From Bacteroides ndongoniae (GTDB taxonomy: Bacteria; Bacteroidota; Bacteroidia; Bacteroidales; Bacteroidaceae): a stretch of DNA of 64,000 bases. The stretch lies in NCBI RefSeq assembly GCF_900108345.1, contig NZ_FNVV01000013.1, forward strand, positions 532,944-596,943. Reading direction: 5' to 3'. A program made the translations under genes and the position numbers. Below are positions 1-7,573 of this stretch, in pieces; positions within the stretch are counted from its first letter, which is position 1, and each line of letters begins with the position of its first letter. The notes beneath the pieces are model-generated. The model searched no databases. It saw nothing but the letters and a program-made list of their open reading frames with translations, and was not told the DNA's origin.

Positions 1-1436
1 GTAAAAAGGTCGTAAAAGGAAAGCATGACGACAAGGATGACTTTGACGGTACTCCTACTGCTCCGGCTGGTGAAGTTCCACAGTCAGAGCCTTCCGCATC
101 ATGCGACACGCAGGATACTCCGGCCACTCCTCATTCCAAGGAAAGACCGTATAGAAAAGGAATGAGATACAACAAGAACTGTGTAGGCACCCCGATAATA
201 CACAAGTCCGATTATACAATGCTTCCTGAGGGGTCTGTAGTGATATCATCAAGCTATCGTAAAATAAGAAATATCGTGAGCCATATTGAGGAACATCACT
301 TTGAAGTGCTTAAGGTAAAGCATGCCGACGGCAGGATTGAAAGCATGTTCCTTCCCATGAAAGATGACGCCCGGGCTGACATCTACAAGGGGATTGTACC
401 GGGTACAAGCATTACGGCAAACATGCTCTCGTATCTTATGTTCAACCGCTTCCAGATGTCAACGCCAGCATACAGGGAAGCTAAAAACCGTCTGTCGGAT
501 ATGGACTGGAACACTTCTGTCCAGAACCTGCTGAACTGGGCCGACAAAGGTGCAATGCAACTCAATAAGCTGATACCTGCCCTCAAGAAGATTGCCCTTC
601 AGGACGGTGCGAACGTTAATGTGGACGAGACATGGCTTCGCTACCACGCTTACAATAAGAAACGCAAGACCTATATGTGGTGTCTGGTAAACAGAAAAGC
701 ACGTATAGTCATCTTCTTTTATGAGGATACAACGGACGGTGAAGGTTTGCAGAAACATGGAGGAAGGAGCAGAAATGTGTTGAAGAAGTTCCTTGGTGAT
801 GCAAAAATCAAATCACTGCAGAGTGACGGTTACAACGTATATATGTATCTTGACAACGAACTTATGGATATAGAGCATCTCTGTTGTCTGGCTCATGCAA
901 GGGCTAAGTTCAAGTATGCCTTCGACCAGGGAAGCCTGCAGGCAAGAATCTTCCTTGAGCTGATAGGAAAGTTATACGGCATGGAAGATACTTACCGCCG
1001 GGAAAAACTTACCGCAGACGAGATTTACCACAGAAGAAACAGTAAGGAAACGACGGAAATCATTGATAAGATAAGGACGGAACTTTATGATCTGCTTGCA
1101 AATCCGGATGAGAGCCGAAGTGAACTTATGGGCAAGGCCCTTAAGTATCTGAAGAACTTCTGGAATCAGATCTTCGCCTACAGAAACGATGGAGAATACT
1201 CAATAGACAATATGGCGGCTGAAAGAGCGATAAGACCAATCACTGTCCAACGAAAGAACAGCCTGTTCTTCGGAAGTGTGAAGGGAACACAGAACTCCGC
1301 AATCTATAATACCTTTATAGAAACCTGCAAACAGGCAGGAGTCTCCTTCAGGGATTACTTCTGCAGGCTGCTCAAAGAATTAAAAAAGGGAAGAACGGAT
1401 TACGAAAACCTTCTTCCCATGACAATATGCAAATAA
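1..1436 (+). CDS. IS66-family transposase, 5' end outside the window
   Basis: The reading frame is open from base 3 with no stop, so the gene begins left of the window. The visible part is about 477 residues. It ends with the IS66 DDE domain: the first Asp is in NVDETWLRYH, the second in SLQSDGYNVY, and the Glu in NMAAERAIRP, followed by the typical C-terminal helix region (YNTFIETCKQAG). The N-terminal visible stretch is Pro/Thr/Asp rich, as in the linker between the IS66 zinc-finger region and the catalytic core. It catalyses transposition of its own element. The IS66 accessory ORFs (TnpA/TnpB type) would be expected upstream and are not visible. No frameshift is seen, so the enzyme may be functional. 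An internal ATG at 162 is not the start, because the same frame continues upstream. Confidence 0.93.
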   Translation, partial: KKVVKGKHDDKDDFDGTPTAPAGEVPQSEPSASCDTQDTPATPHSKERPYRKGMRYNKNCVGTPIIHKSDYTMLPEGSVVISSSYRKIRNIVSHIEEHHFEVLKVKHADGRIESMFLPMKDDARADIYKGIVPGTSITANMLSYLMFNRFQMSTPAYREAKNRLSDMDWNTSVQNLLNWADKGAMQLNKLIPALKKIALQDGANVNVDETWLRYHAYNKKRKTYMWCLVNRKARIVIFFYEDTTDGEGLQKHGGRSRNVLKKFLGDAKIKSLQSDGYNVYMYLDNELMDIEHLCCLAHARAKFKYAFDQGSLQARIFLELIGKLYGMEDTYRREKLTADEIYHRRNSKETTEIIDKIRTELYDLLANPDESRSELMGKALKYLKNFWNQIFAYRNDGEYSIDNMAAERAIRPITVQRKNSLFFGSVKGTQNSAIYNTFIETCKQAGVSFRDYFCRLLKELKKGRTDYENLLPMTICK

Positions 1437-1459
1437 TAATCGTTAAATTTGTGGACTCT

Positions 1460-1495
1460 TTTTTAGACGGGTGCCTGCTGGCGCCCGTCTAAAAA
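1460..1495 (+). terminator. Strong hairpin at the end of the IS66 element
   Basis: A 16-bp stem (TTTTTAGACGGGTGCC against GGCGCCCGTCTAAAAA, one G-U pair) with the loop TGCT lies 24 bp after the transposase stop. With its A/T flanks it can act as a terminator in either direction. It lies within the IS end, so it may also limit read-through between element and host DNA. Confidence 0.6.
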
Positions 1496-1580
1496 GGGGT
1501 ACCCTAAAATTGGAAACTTACAATAAAATACGTAGTTTTTTGTCATTTTATCATTTATTAATCAAAATATCGCTTTAAAA

Positions 1581-1612
1581 TTTAGGAAATACGAAAAGTT
1601 TCCCTATATTTG
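1581..1612 (+). promoter_or_regulatory. Predicted promoter of the 1690 glutamate dehydrogenase gene
   Basis: TATATTTG at 1605-1612 fits the Bacteroides -7 consensus TAnnTTTG. A weak -33 element (TTTA, 1581-1584) lies 20 bp upstream. This gives an untranslated leader of about 70 nt. Confidence 0.55.
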
Positions 1613-1689
1613 CAGTGTTGTTCGCTGACAAATTGCTCGAATGACCTTGAATAAATAACAGAGGCAATAACCTTTTAAAAAGTAATATT

Positions 1690-3027
1690 ATGAACATCGA
1701 ACGTATCATGTCCTCTTTGGAGGCTAAGCACCCCGGCGAGTCTGAATATCTTCAAGCCGTAAAGGAAGTACTTCTTTCTATAGAAGATATATATAACCAG
1801 CATCCAGAGTTCGAAAAAGCAAAGATTATAGAACGATTGGTTGAACCTGACCGGATTTTTACGTTCCGTGTTACGTGGGTGGACGATAAGGGTGAAGTTC
1901 AGACGAATCTGGGTTACCGTGTACAGTTCAATAATGCCATTGGTCCGTACAAAGGCGGTATCCGTTTCCATGCTTCCGTCAACCTTTCCATCCTGAAATT
2001 CTTAGGATTTGAGCAGACTTTCAAGAACGCGCTGACTACGCTGCCTATGGGGGGCGGTAAGGGAGGTTCCGACTTCTCACCGCGTGGTAAGAGCGATGCC
2101 GAAATTATGCGTTTCTGCCAGGCATTTATGCTGGAATTGTGGCGTCATCTGGGACCCGATATGGATGTTCCTGCCGGTGATATCGGCGTAGGTGGCCGCG
2201 AAGTAGGCTATATGTTCGGTATGTACAAGAAGCTGACCCGTGAGTTTACCGGTACGTTTACTGGTAAGGGATTGGAATTCGGCGGTTCGCTGATCCGTCC
2301 TGAGGCTACAGGTTTCGGTGGTTTGTACTTCGTGAACCAGATGTTGCAGACGAAAGGTATTGATATTAAAGGTAAGACAGTAGCTATCTCCGGATTCGGT
2401 AACGTGGCTTGGGGTGCTGCTACAAAAGCTACGCAACTGGGTGCCAAGGTGGTTACCATTTCCGGTCCCGACGGTTACATTTACGATCCGGATGGCATCA
2501 GTGGCGAAAAGATTGACTATATGCTGGAACTTCGTGCTTCGGGCAATGATATCGTTGAACCGTATGCCGAGCAGTTCCCGGGTGCAAAATTCGTAGCTGG
2601 CAAACGTCCGTGGGAAGTGAAGGTAGACATCGCACTGCCTTGCGCTACACAGAACGAGCTGAATGGCGAAGATGCCCGTCACCTGATAGATAATAACGTG
2701 ACTTGCGTAGGCGAAATATCCAACATGGGATGTACGCCCGAAGCCATCGACCTCTTTATCGAAAACAAGATTATGTATGCACCGGGTAAGGCTGTAAATG
2801 CCGGTGGTGTGGCTACCAGCGGACTGGAAATGTCGCAGAACGCCATGCACCTGAGCTGGAGTGCTGCAGAAGTGGATGAGAAACTGCACACTATCATGCA
2901 CGGCATACATGAACAATGTGTTAAATATGGGACAGAACCTGACGGTTACATCAACTATGTGAAAGGCGCAAATATCGCCGGATTCATGAAGGTGGCTCAC
3001 GCCATGATGGGTCAGGGAATAGTATAA
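1690..3027 (+). CDS. gdhB: Glutamate dehydrogenase, NAD-type signature
   Basis: Interconverts glutamate with 2-oxoglutarate and ammonia in the cytoplasm. At 445 residues it has the normal length of hexameric bacterial GDH. The substrate Lys124 is in PMGGGKGG and the catalytic Asp164 in PAGDIGVGG. The Rossmann loop reads GFGNVA (235-240), and the end of the next strand reads SGPDGYIYD (258-266). Phe236 and Pro260 are the residues found in the NAD-specific Clostridium symbiosum enzyme at positions known to set coenzyme choice, whereas the paralogue at 35848-37185 has Ser at both. I therefore infer NAD specificity and a mainly catabolic or balancing role. An oddity is GEISNMGC at 341-348, where most family members read EGANMP or similar. 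It is a single gene with its own promoter, downstream of the IS66 element. Confidence 0.93.
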   Translation: MNIERIMSSLEAKHPGESEYLQAVKEVLLSIEDIYNQHPEFEKAKIIERLVEPDRIFTFRVTWVDDKGEVQTNLGYRVQFNNAIGPYKGGIRFHASVNLSILKFLGFEQTFKNALTTLPMGGGKGGSDFSPRGKSDAEIMRFCQAFMLELWRHLGPDMDVPAGDIGVGGREVGYMFGMYKKLTREFTGTFTGKGLEFGGSLIRPEATGFGGLYFVNQMLQTKGIDIKGKTVAISGFGNVAWGAATKATQLGAKVVTISGPDGYIYDPDGISGEKIDYMLELRASGNDIVEPYAEQFPGAKFVAGKRPWEVKVDIALPCATQNELNGEDARHLIDNNVTCVGEISNMGCTPEAIDLFIENKIMYAPGKAVNAGGVATSGLEMSQNAMHLSWSAAEVDEKLHTIMHGIHEQCVKYGTEPDGYINYVKGANIAGFMKVAHAMMGQGIV

Positions 3028-3134
3028 AGAAACTTTGTTTAGTTGTATTTGTATTTGTGGTTTGTGCTGCCTGCGGCCTGTGAAGGTATGGGGCAGTACT
3101 TTTTTTATATAGGCGTATATAATCATTTTCCGGA

Positions 3135-3168
3135 TTGATGGAATTATGACGGGAGAATTGTATCTTTG
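3135..3168 (+). promoter_or_regulatory. Predicted promoter of the M24 peptidase gene
   Basis: A perfect -7 box TATCTTTG (3161-3168) precedes the ATG at 3211. A TTG (3135-3137) sits 23 bp upstream, slightly farther than the usual 19-21. Confidence 0.55.
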
Positions 3169-3210
3169 TGTGCGAAAACGAAGAATGCTAACCAATCATA
3201 ATTATAAAAG

Positions 3211-4374
3211 ATGTTACAACCGGAATTAAAACAAAGACGTGATAAGATACGTGTACTGATGGCTCAACGTGGAATTGATGCCGCCCTTATTGCTTGCAAT
3301 GTCAATCTGATATATACCTACGGAACTGTAGTTAGCGGTTACCTGTATTTGCCGCTGGAATCGCCTGCTCGCCTGTTTGTCAAGCGCCCCAATAACATTA
3401 CCGGAGAACATGTACTTCCTGTACGCAAGCCCGAACAATTGCCGGAACTGATACTGGAGTGTGGCTTGCCTTTGCCCAAAAAACTGATGTTGGAAGGCGA
3501 TGAATTGTCGTTTACTGAGTACAATCGGCTGGCAGCCTGTTTCCCCGAAGCGGAAGTTGTGCCGTGCGGTTCGTCGCTGATTCGTCAGGCACGCAGCATC
3601 AAGACGGTGATGGAGATTGAGATTTTCCGTCGTTCGGGAGTTGCGCATGCCAAAGCTTACGAACAGATACCGTCTGTTTATCGTCCGGGCATGACCGACC
3701 GTCAGCTTTCCATCGAGATAGAACGGCTGATGCGTCTGGAAGGCTGTCTGGGTATTTTCCGTGTGTTTGGGCAGAGTATGGAAATATTTATGGGCAGTCT
3801 GCTGGCAGGTGACAATGCTGCTGCTCCTTCTCCCTACGATTTTGCCTTGGGTGGTGAGGGACTCGATCCTTCGTTGCCGGGAGGTGCAAACGGCTCACTG
3901 TTGCAGGCAGGACAGAGTCTGATGGTGGATATGGGTGGTAACTTCTACGGCTATATGGGTGATATGAGTCGTGTATTCTCCATCGGTAAATTGCCGGAAA
4001 AGGCGTATGCGGCACACCAGACGTGTCTGGAAGTGCAAGAAGCCATTGCCAACATGGCGAAGCCGGGCGTAGCGTGCGAAGATTTGTACAATACGGCTGT
4101 CAAGATGGTGGAGGAAGCCGGATTTGCCGATTATTTCATGGGAGTAGGACAGAAGGCTAAATTCATCGGTCATGGCATCGGTTTGGAAATAAACGAAGCA
4201 CCTGTTATCGCTCCCCGCATGAAGCAGGAGCTGGAGCCGGGCATGGTATTTGCTTTGGAACCGAAGATTGTGTTGCCGGGTGTCGGTCCGTTAGGTATAG
4301 AGAACTCATGGCTGGTAACTACCGAAGGAGTGGAGAAACTGACCGTGTGCAACGAAGAAATTATCGAGCTTTAA
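3211..4374 (+). CDS. M24-family Xaa-Pro peptidase-like metallopeptidase
   Basis: Predicted cytoplasmic aminopeptidase that cleaves N-terminal residues in front of proline. It has 387 residues: an N-terminal creatinase-like domain (about 1-135) followed by the pita-bread catalytic fold. The five metal ligands can be placed: two Asp in MVDMGGNFYGYMGDMS, His in FIGHGIGLEINEAP, Glu in FALEPK and Glu in GIENSW. It has no signal peptide. The length matches PepQ/YpdF-like enzymes rather than the longer PepP, and the exact substrate cannot be read from sequence. It is monocistronic between its own promoter and a hairpin terminator at 4471-4540. Confidence 0.88.
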   Translation: MLQPELKQRRDKIRVLMAQRGIDAALIACNVNLIYTYGTVVSGYLYLPLESPARLFVKRPNNITGEHVLPVRKPEQLPELILECGLPLPKKLMLEGDELSFTEYNRLAACFPEAEVVPCGSSLIRQARSIKTVMEIEIFRRSGVAHAKAYEQIPSVYRPGMTDRQLSIEIERLMRLEGCLGIFRVFGQSMEIFMGSLLAGDNAAAPSPYDFALGGEGLDPSLPGGANGSLLQAGQSLMVDMGGNFYGYMGDMSRVFSIGKLPEKAYAAHQTCLEVQEAIANMAKPGVACEDLYNTAVKMVEEAGFADYFMGVGQKAKFIGHGIGLEINEAPVIAPRMKQELEPGMVFALEPKIVLPGVGPLGIENSWLVTTEGVEKLTVCNEEIIEL

Positions 4375-4470
4375 GAAAGAAATCTTTCGTGAGAAGGAGG
4401 GTGTCTAAAGGAAAACGCTTCCTTAATTTGATATACCCTCTTGTATCCTTAGAAAATAAGGGCACATAAA

Positions 4471-4540
4471 AAAGAAGTGCAAATATGCTGCCATTCCGTT
4501 CAGAGTCGAGGAAATGACAGTATGTTTGCACTTCTTTTAT
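4471..4540. terminator. Long hairpin between convergent genes
   Basis: Arms 4471-4490 and 4518-4537 match at 18 of 20 positions around a 27-nt loop. The stem starts after an A-run and ends in a T-run, so it can terminate the M24 gene from the left and the convergent minus-strand genes from the right. Confidence 0.7.
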
Positions 4541-4588
4541 ATTGTTTCGTGTGTGGTATTCTATTTTTCTGCTACTTGCAGGCAGATC

Positions 4589-4717
4589 CTATTTTACCCT
4601 TCTGTTCAGCTGGTTGTTGGCTTTCGATGGTTTCGACTTGCCTATTCTTTTTCCTGTCGGCTTTTTTTTGCTGCTGGTCCGCCGCGGACGAGTATGTGTA
4701 TTCTTATTCCCCCTCAT
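4589..4717 (-). CDS. Possible small, very basic 42-residue protein
   Basis: An ATG at 4717-4715 overlaps the last codons of the upstream minus-strand gene (stop at 4704) in another frame. It opens a 42-codon ORF ending at TAG (4589). The product is full of Lys and Arg (starts MRGNKNTHTRPRRT, ends NNQLNRRVK) with almost no acidic or hydrophobic residues, so it could bind nucleic acid. The overlap would allow translational coupling, and the convergent terminator follows. It resembles no family I know. A purine-rich non-coding tail is the alternative explanation. Confidence 0.3.
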   Translation of the reverse strand: MRGNKNTHTRPRRTSSKKKPTGKRIGKSKPSKANNQLNRRVK

Positions 4718-5744
4718 AATATTCGTCTAAAAAGTATCGTGTTATGAAATCCCAGTTGTTCTGCAGTACTTCTTTTCCTTGCGGGAAGGGAAGTTGGGCA
4801 TCAGGCAGAAGTCCGTGCTGCATACCATACTTCAACAGGTCGAACGGACAATGGCCGGGCAGGCAGAACAGTTTGTATGCTTCGGCAGCAGCCGTCGAAG
4901 CATGGTAGGCTGCATTACGGGCATCGCAGAAGCAGGCTGCCACACCAGGAGCCATCAGCATGCCTTTGCCGTTGGCATAGATCACAAAGTTCTTTTCGTC
5001 TTTCAAGTCGGTCAGCAGACCGTCGGGATGGTCTTCCCACTTCAGTTCTTGAGTCAGGAAGGTGTGCAGTTCGCGGTAGGTGGCGAAATAAAGCAGGGGA
5101 TAGCCGTTGCTGTACTTCAGGCAGCGTTCCACGTCCTTGGTCAGTCGGCTGTCGGGAGTAATTTCGGGTAAAGGAAGCGAAGGAGTTTCCAGTACTTGGC
5201 TGTTCATCATCCACGAGTCGGGTGAAGGTATTTCGCCAATAGGCGCTTCTTCGAACAGGCTGTCCATTTCATCATACAGTTTTCCGGCCAGTGCCAACAG
5301 TTCCTTGTCATAAGGATTCTGGAAATGAAAAGGAGCGTGAAGATCGGCGAAAGCTTGCAATTCCGGATGGTCTTCGTCCGGGAGGAGAGCCGGTTGCGAA
5401 AGGCTGTCCCATAACAACAGGCATACATCGGGCAGGTTGATTTCGTCGTCAATGTAATCGGTACACTCGTAGAAAGGTAACGTCTGGTGGTAGAGCTGTC
5501 GGTATTTGTCACAGAAAACTTTCCAGCCGCCAGACTGGGCAATGGTATCGTAGAAGTACAGACTTACCCGGATGGCTGTTTTGGTCAGGTCGTAAAACGT
5601 ATGACCGGCATACAGAGGAGAGCTGTCGATCAGGGGAAGCAGACGGTTGGCAAAGTCTACATACCATTTGTCGGCCGGCTGTGTCTGGTTCCGGGCGTTG
5701 GCTGTCAGCCAGTCATTCATATATATTTTCTTTGTCTTCATCAT
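4704..5744 (-). CDS. Conserved hypothetical protein, DUF3843-like
   Basis: A 346-residue soluble protein with no signal peptide, no membrane segment and no nucleotide-binding or catalytic motif that I recognise. It is rich in Asp, Glu, Tyr and Trp, and has a run of short acidic loops in the middle (about 95-215). From memory it resembles the Bacteroidales DUF3843 family, but I could not check this. It starts one base after the ruvA stop codon on the same strand, so it is cotranscribed with ruvA and probably translationally coupled. That says nothing firm about function. Two adjacent ATG codons (5744 and 5741) could both serve as the start. Confidence 0.8.
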   Translation of the reverse strand: MMKTKKIYMNDWLTANARNQTQPADKWYVDFANRLLPLIDSSPLYAGHTFYDLTKTAIRVSLYFYDTIAQSGGWKVFCDKYRQLYHQTLPFYECTDYIDDEINLPDVCLLLWDSLSQPALLPDEDHPELQAFADLHAPFHFQNPYDKELLALAGKLYDEMDSLFEEAPIGEIPSPDSWMMNSQVLETPSLPLPEITPDSRLTKDVERCLKYSNGYPLLYFATYRELHTFLTQELKWEDHPDGLLTDLKDEKNFVIYANGKGMLMAPGVAACFCDARNAAYHASTAAAEAYKLFCLPGHCPFDLLKYGMQHGLLPDAQLPFPQGKEVLQNNWDFITRYFLDEYYEGE

Positions 5745-5745
5745 G

Positions 5746-6351
5746 TCAGAGTCGTTTAAGTGCCAGTTTGATAACCTGTTCTACCGGAGCATCGGGCGTT
5801 TCTTTCAGAATGGCCAGAACCACTTTTTGCGAGGCAGCCTGTGCAAATCCCAGCATGGTGAGGGCTGCTACGGCTTCTTCTTGCAGTTCGCTGTTGGCCA
5901 TGCCTGCCAGCGGAAGTCCCGGTTCTACACCCATGGCGGCTGCGACGGCTCCAGTCTTTATCTTGTCTTTCAGGTCTACGATGATGCGTTGGGCAGTTTT
6001 CAGTCCGATACCTTTCACTGTTTTCAGCAGATTGGCATTTTCGTTGCTGATGATGTTGATAAGTTCGGTGGGCGACAAGGCCGAGAGAATCATTCGTGCC
6101 GTATTGCCTCCGATGCCCGATACGGTGATCAGCAGCAGGAAGAGTTCGCGTTCCTGCTTGTCGGCAAAGCCGTATAACTGGTAGGTATCTTCGCGGATGG
6201 CTTCGTAGATGTAGAGCTTGCATGTCTTCTTGCCCTGTATGGCCGAGTAGGTGTTGAGCGAAATGCTGGCTATGTAGCCTACGCCGTTGCAGTCGATGAC
6301 AGCGGTTGCCGGACTAAGTTCGGCAAGTTCGCCTCGGAGGTATTCTATCAT
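5746..6351 (-). CDS. ruvA: Holliday junction branch-migration protein RuvA
   Basis: RuvA binds four-way junctions as a tetramer and loads the RuvB helicase during recombinational repair. At 201 residues it has the usual length. The N-terminal OB-fold domain (1-65) starts [12 protein letters not shown]. Two helix-hairpin-helix motifs follow ([13 protein letters not shown] at about 77-89 and [13 protein letters not shown] at about 112-124), and the C-terminal domain III that contacts RuvB occupies about 155-201. It is the first gene of a two-gene (perhaps three-gene) minus-strand operon and diverges from the diaminopimelate dehydrogenase gene. ruvB and ruvC are not nearby. Confidence 0.96.
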   Translation of the reverse strand: MIEYLRGELAELSPATAVIDCNGVGYIASISLNTYSAIQGKKTCKLYIYEAIREDTYQLYGFADKQERELFLLLITVSGIGGNTARMILSALSPTELINIISNENANLLKTVKGIGLKTAQRIIVDLKDKIKTGAVAAAMGVEPGLPLAGMANSELQEEAVAALTMLGFAQAASQKVVLAILKETPDAPVEQVIKLALKRL

Positions 6352-6450
6352 ATGTTTATGAGTTTATGAGTTCTTGAGTTGTTGGTTTGGAAGCTCTTTC
6401 GTCTTCGGGGTCGGAACAAATGCCATGTCTGGTTTGTTATATGTCCGGTG

Positions 6451-6458
6451 CAAATGTA
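6451..6458 (-). promoter_or_regulatory. Predicted -7 box for ruvA
   Basis: The minus strand reads TACATTTG here, a match to TAnnTTTG, about 100 bp upstream of the ruvA ATG. No convincing -33 element is visible. Confidence 0.45.
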
Positions 6459-6523
6459 CGAAATATCCATTGGCTATAAAATAGTCTTAATAAAGAAAAA
6501 AAGAAAATGGAAGATTGCACCGT

Positions 6524-6558
6524 TTTGTACGCTATTTGATGAATAATGCGTATTTTTG
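6524..6558 (+). promoter_or_regulatory. Predicted promoter of ddh
   Basis: TATTTTTG at 6551-6558 fits the -7 consensus, and TTTG at 6524-6527 is a candidate -33 element with a 23-bp spacer. Transcription would start near 6565. This rules out the in-frame TTG at 6556 as the translation start and supports the ATG at 6601. Confidence 0.6.
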
Positions 6559-6600
6559 CACCCACTAAAAAGAAAACTGATAACTAAATTGGATAAAAGT

Positions 6601-7500
6601 ATGAAAAAAGTAAGAGCTGCCATCGTTGGTTATGGCAATATCGGGCACTATGTGCTCCAGGCTTTGCAGGCTGCGCCTGATTTCGAAATTGCCGGTGTTG
6701 TACGCCGTGCAGGTGCCGAGAACCGTCCGGCTGAATTGAACGATTATCCTGTCGTGAAAGATATTAAAGAACTGGAAGGAGTGGACGTGGCCATTCTTTG
6801 TACGCCGACCCGCAGTGTGGAGAAATATGCCAAAGAGATTCTGGCACTGGGCATCCATACAGTAGACAGCTTTGACATCCATACAGGCATTGCCGACCTG
6901 CGCCGTACGCTCGACGCTGAGGCTAAGGCTCACAATACTGTTTCCATCATCTCGGCAGGATGGGATCCGGGAAGTGATTCTGTAGTACGTACGTTGCTCG
7001 AAGCCATTGCACCGAAAGGTATTACGTATACCAACTTCGGACCGGGTATGAGTATGGGACACACAGTAGCCGTAAAGGCCATTGAAGGTGTGAAGGCTGC
7101 ATTGTCCATGACGATTCCTACCGGTACAGGCATCCATCGCCGTATGGTATACATCGAACTGAACGAAGGTTACGATTTCGACAAGGTGGCCGCTGCCATT
7201 AAGGCTGATCCTTACTTCGTGAACGACGAAACACACGTGAAACTCGTGCCCAGCGTAGACGCACTGCTCGACATGGGACACGGTGTGAACCTGACTCGTA
7301 AGGGTGTTTCGGGCAAGACGCAGAACCAGTTGTTCGAGTTCAACATGCGTATCAACAATCCGGCTTTGACTGCTCAGGTATTGGTTTGCGTGGCACGTGC
7401 AGCTATGCGTCAGCAACCGGGCTGCTACACGATGATCGAGATTCCTGTCATCGACTTGCTGCCGGGTGAGCGTGAAGAGTGGATTTCACATCTGGTATAA
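6601..7500 (+). CDS. ddh: meso-Diaminopimelate dehydrogenase
   Basis: NADPH-dependent enzyme that makes meso-diaminopimelate from tetrahydrodipicolinate in one step, serving lysine and peptidoglycan synthesis in the cytoplasm. The product has 299 residues. The N-terminal Rossmann fold carries VGYGNIGHYVLQAL (about 9-22). The family's substrate region follows (SAGWDPGSDSVVR at about 118-130, FGPGMSMGHTVAVKA at about 140-154). The start at 6601 is chosen because the longer ORF would begin within the promoter. It is monocistronic, with a terminator 28 bp after the stop. Confidence 0.95.
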   Translation: MKKVRAAIVGYGNIGHYVLQALQAAPDFEIAGVVRRAGAENRPAELNDYPVVKDIKELEGVDVAILCTPTRSVEKYAKEILALGIHTVDSFDIHTGIADLRRTLDAEAKAHNTVSIISAGWDPGSDSVVRTLLEAIAPKGITYTNFGPGMSMGHTVAVKAIEGVKAALSMTIPTGTGIHRRMVYIELNEGYDFDKVAAAIKADPYFVNDETHVKLVPSVDALLDMGHGVNLTRKGVSGKTQNQLFEFNMRINNPALTAQVLVCVARAAMRQQPGCYTMIEIPVIDLLPGEREEWISHLV

Positions 7501-7527
7501 TCTTACCTGTATTATATAGGAGAACAG

Positions 7528-7563
7528 CGAGGGCGCGTCCGTTTTGGATGCGCCCTCGTTTTG
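7528..7563. terminator. Bidirectional intrinsic terminator
   Basis: A 13-bp stem (7528-7540 with 7546-7558, one G-T pair) has a 5-nt loop and is followed by a T-run. It sits between the convergent ddh gene and the minus-strand gene ending at 7574. Confidence 0.85.
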
Positions 7564-7573
7564 TATTTTCGTC

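Larger units (their letters stand above)
1..1521 (+). mobile_element. IS66-family insertion sequence, right-hand part
   Basis: The element enters from the left edge. Its right end is placed at 1521, because the complement read inward starts GTAAGTTTCC, matching the GTAA start usual for IS66 ends. The next 8 bases, AATAAAAT (1522-1529), would be the target duplication, since IS66 elements usually duplicate 8 bp; the left copy is outside the window, so this is unproven. The element ends about 170 bp before the glutamate dehydrogenase gene and may influence it. Confidence 0.75.

Noticed and set aside
6556..6600. Longer start for diaminopimelate dehydrogenase
   Set aside because: The TTG lies within the predicted -7 box, upstream of the transcription start.
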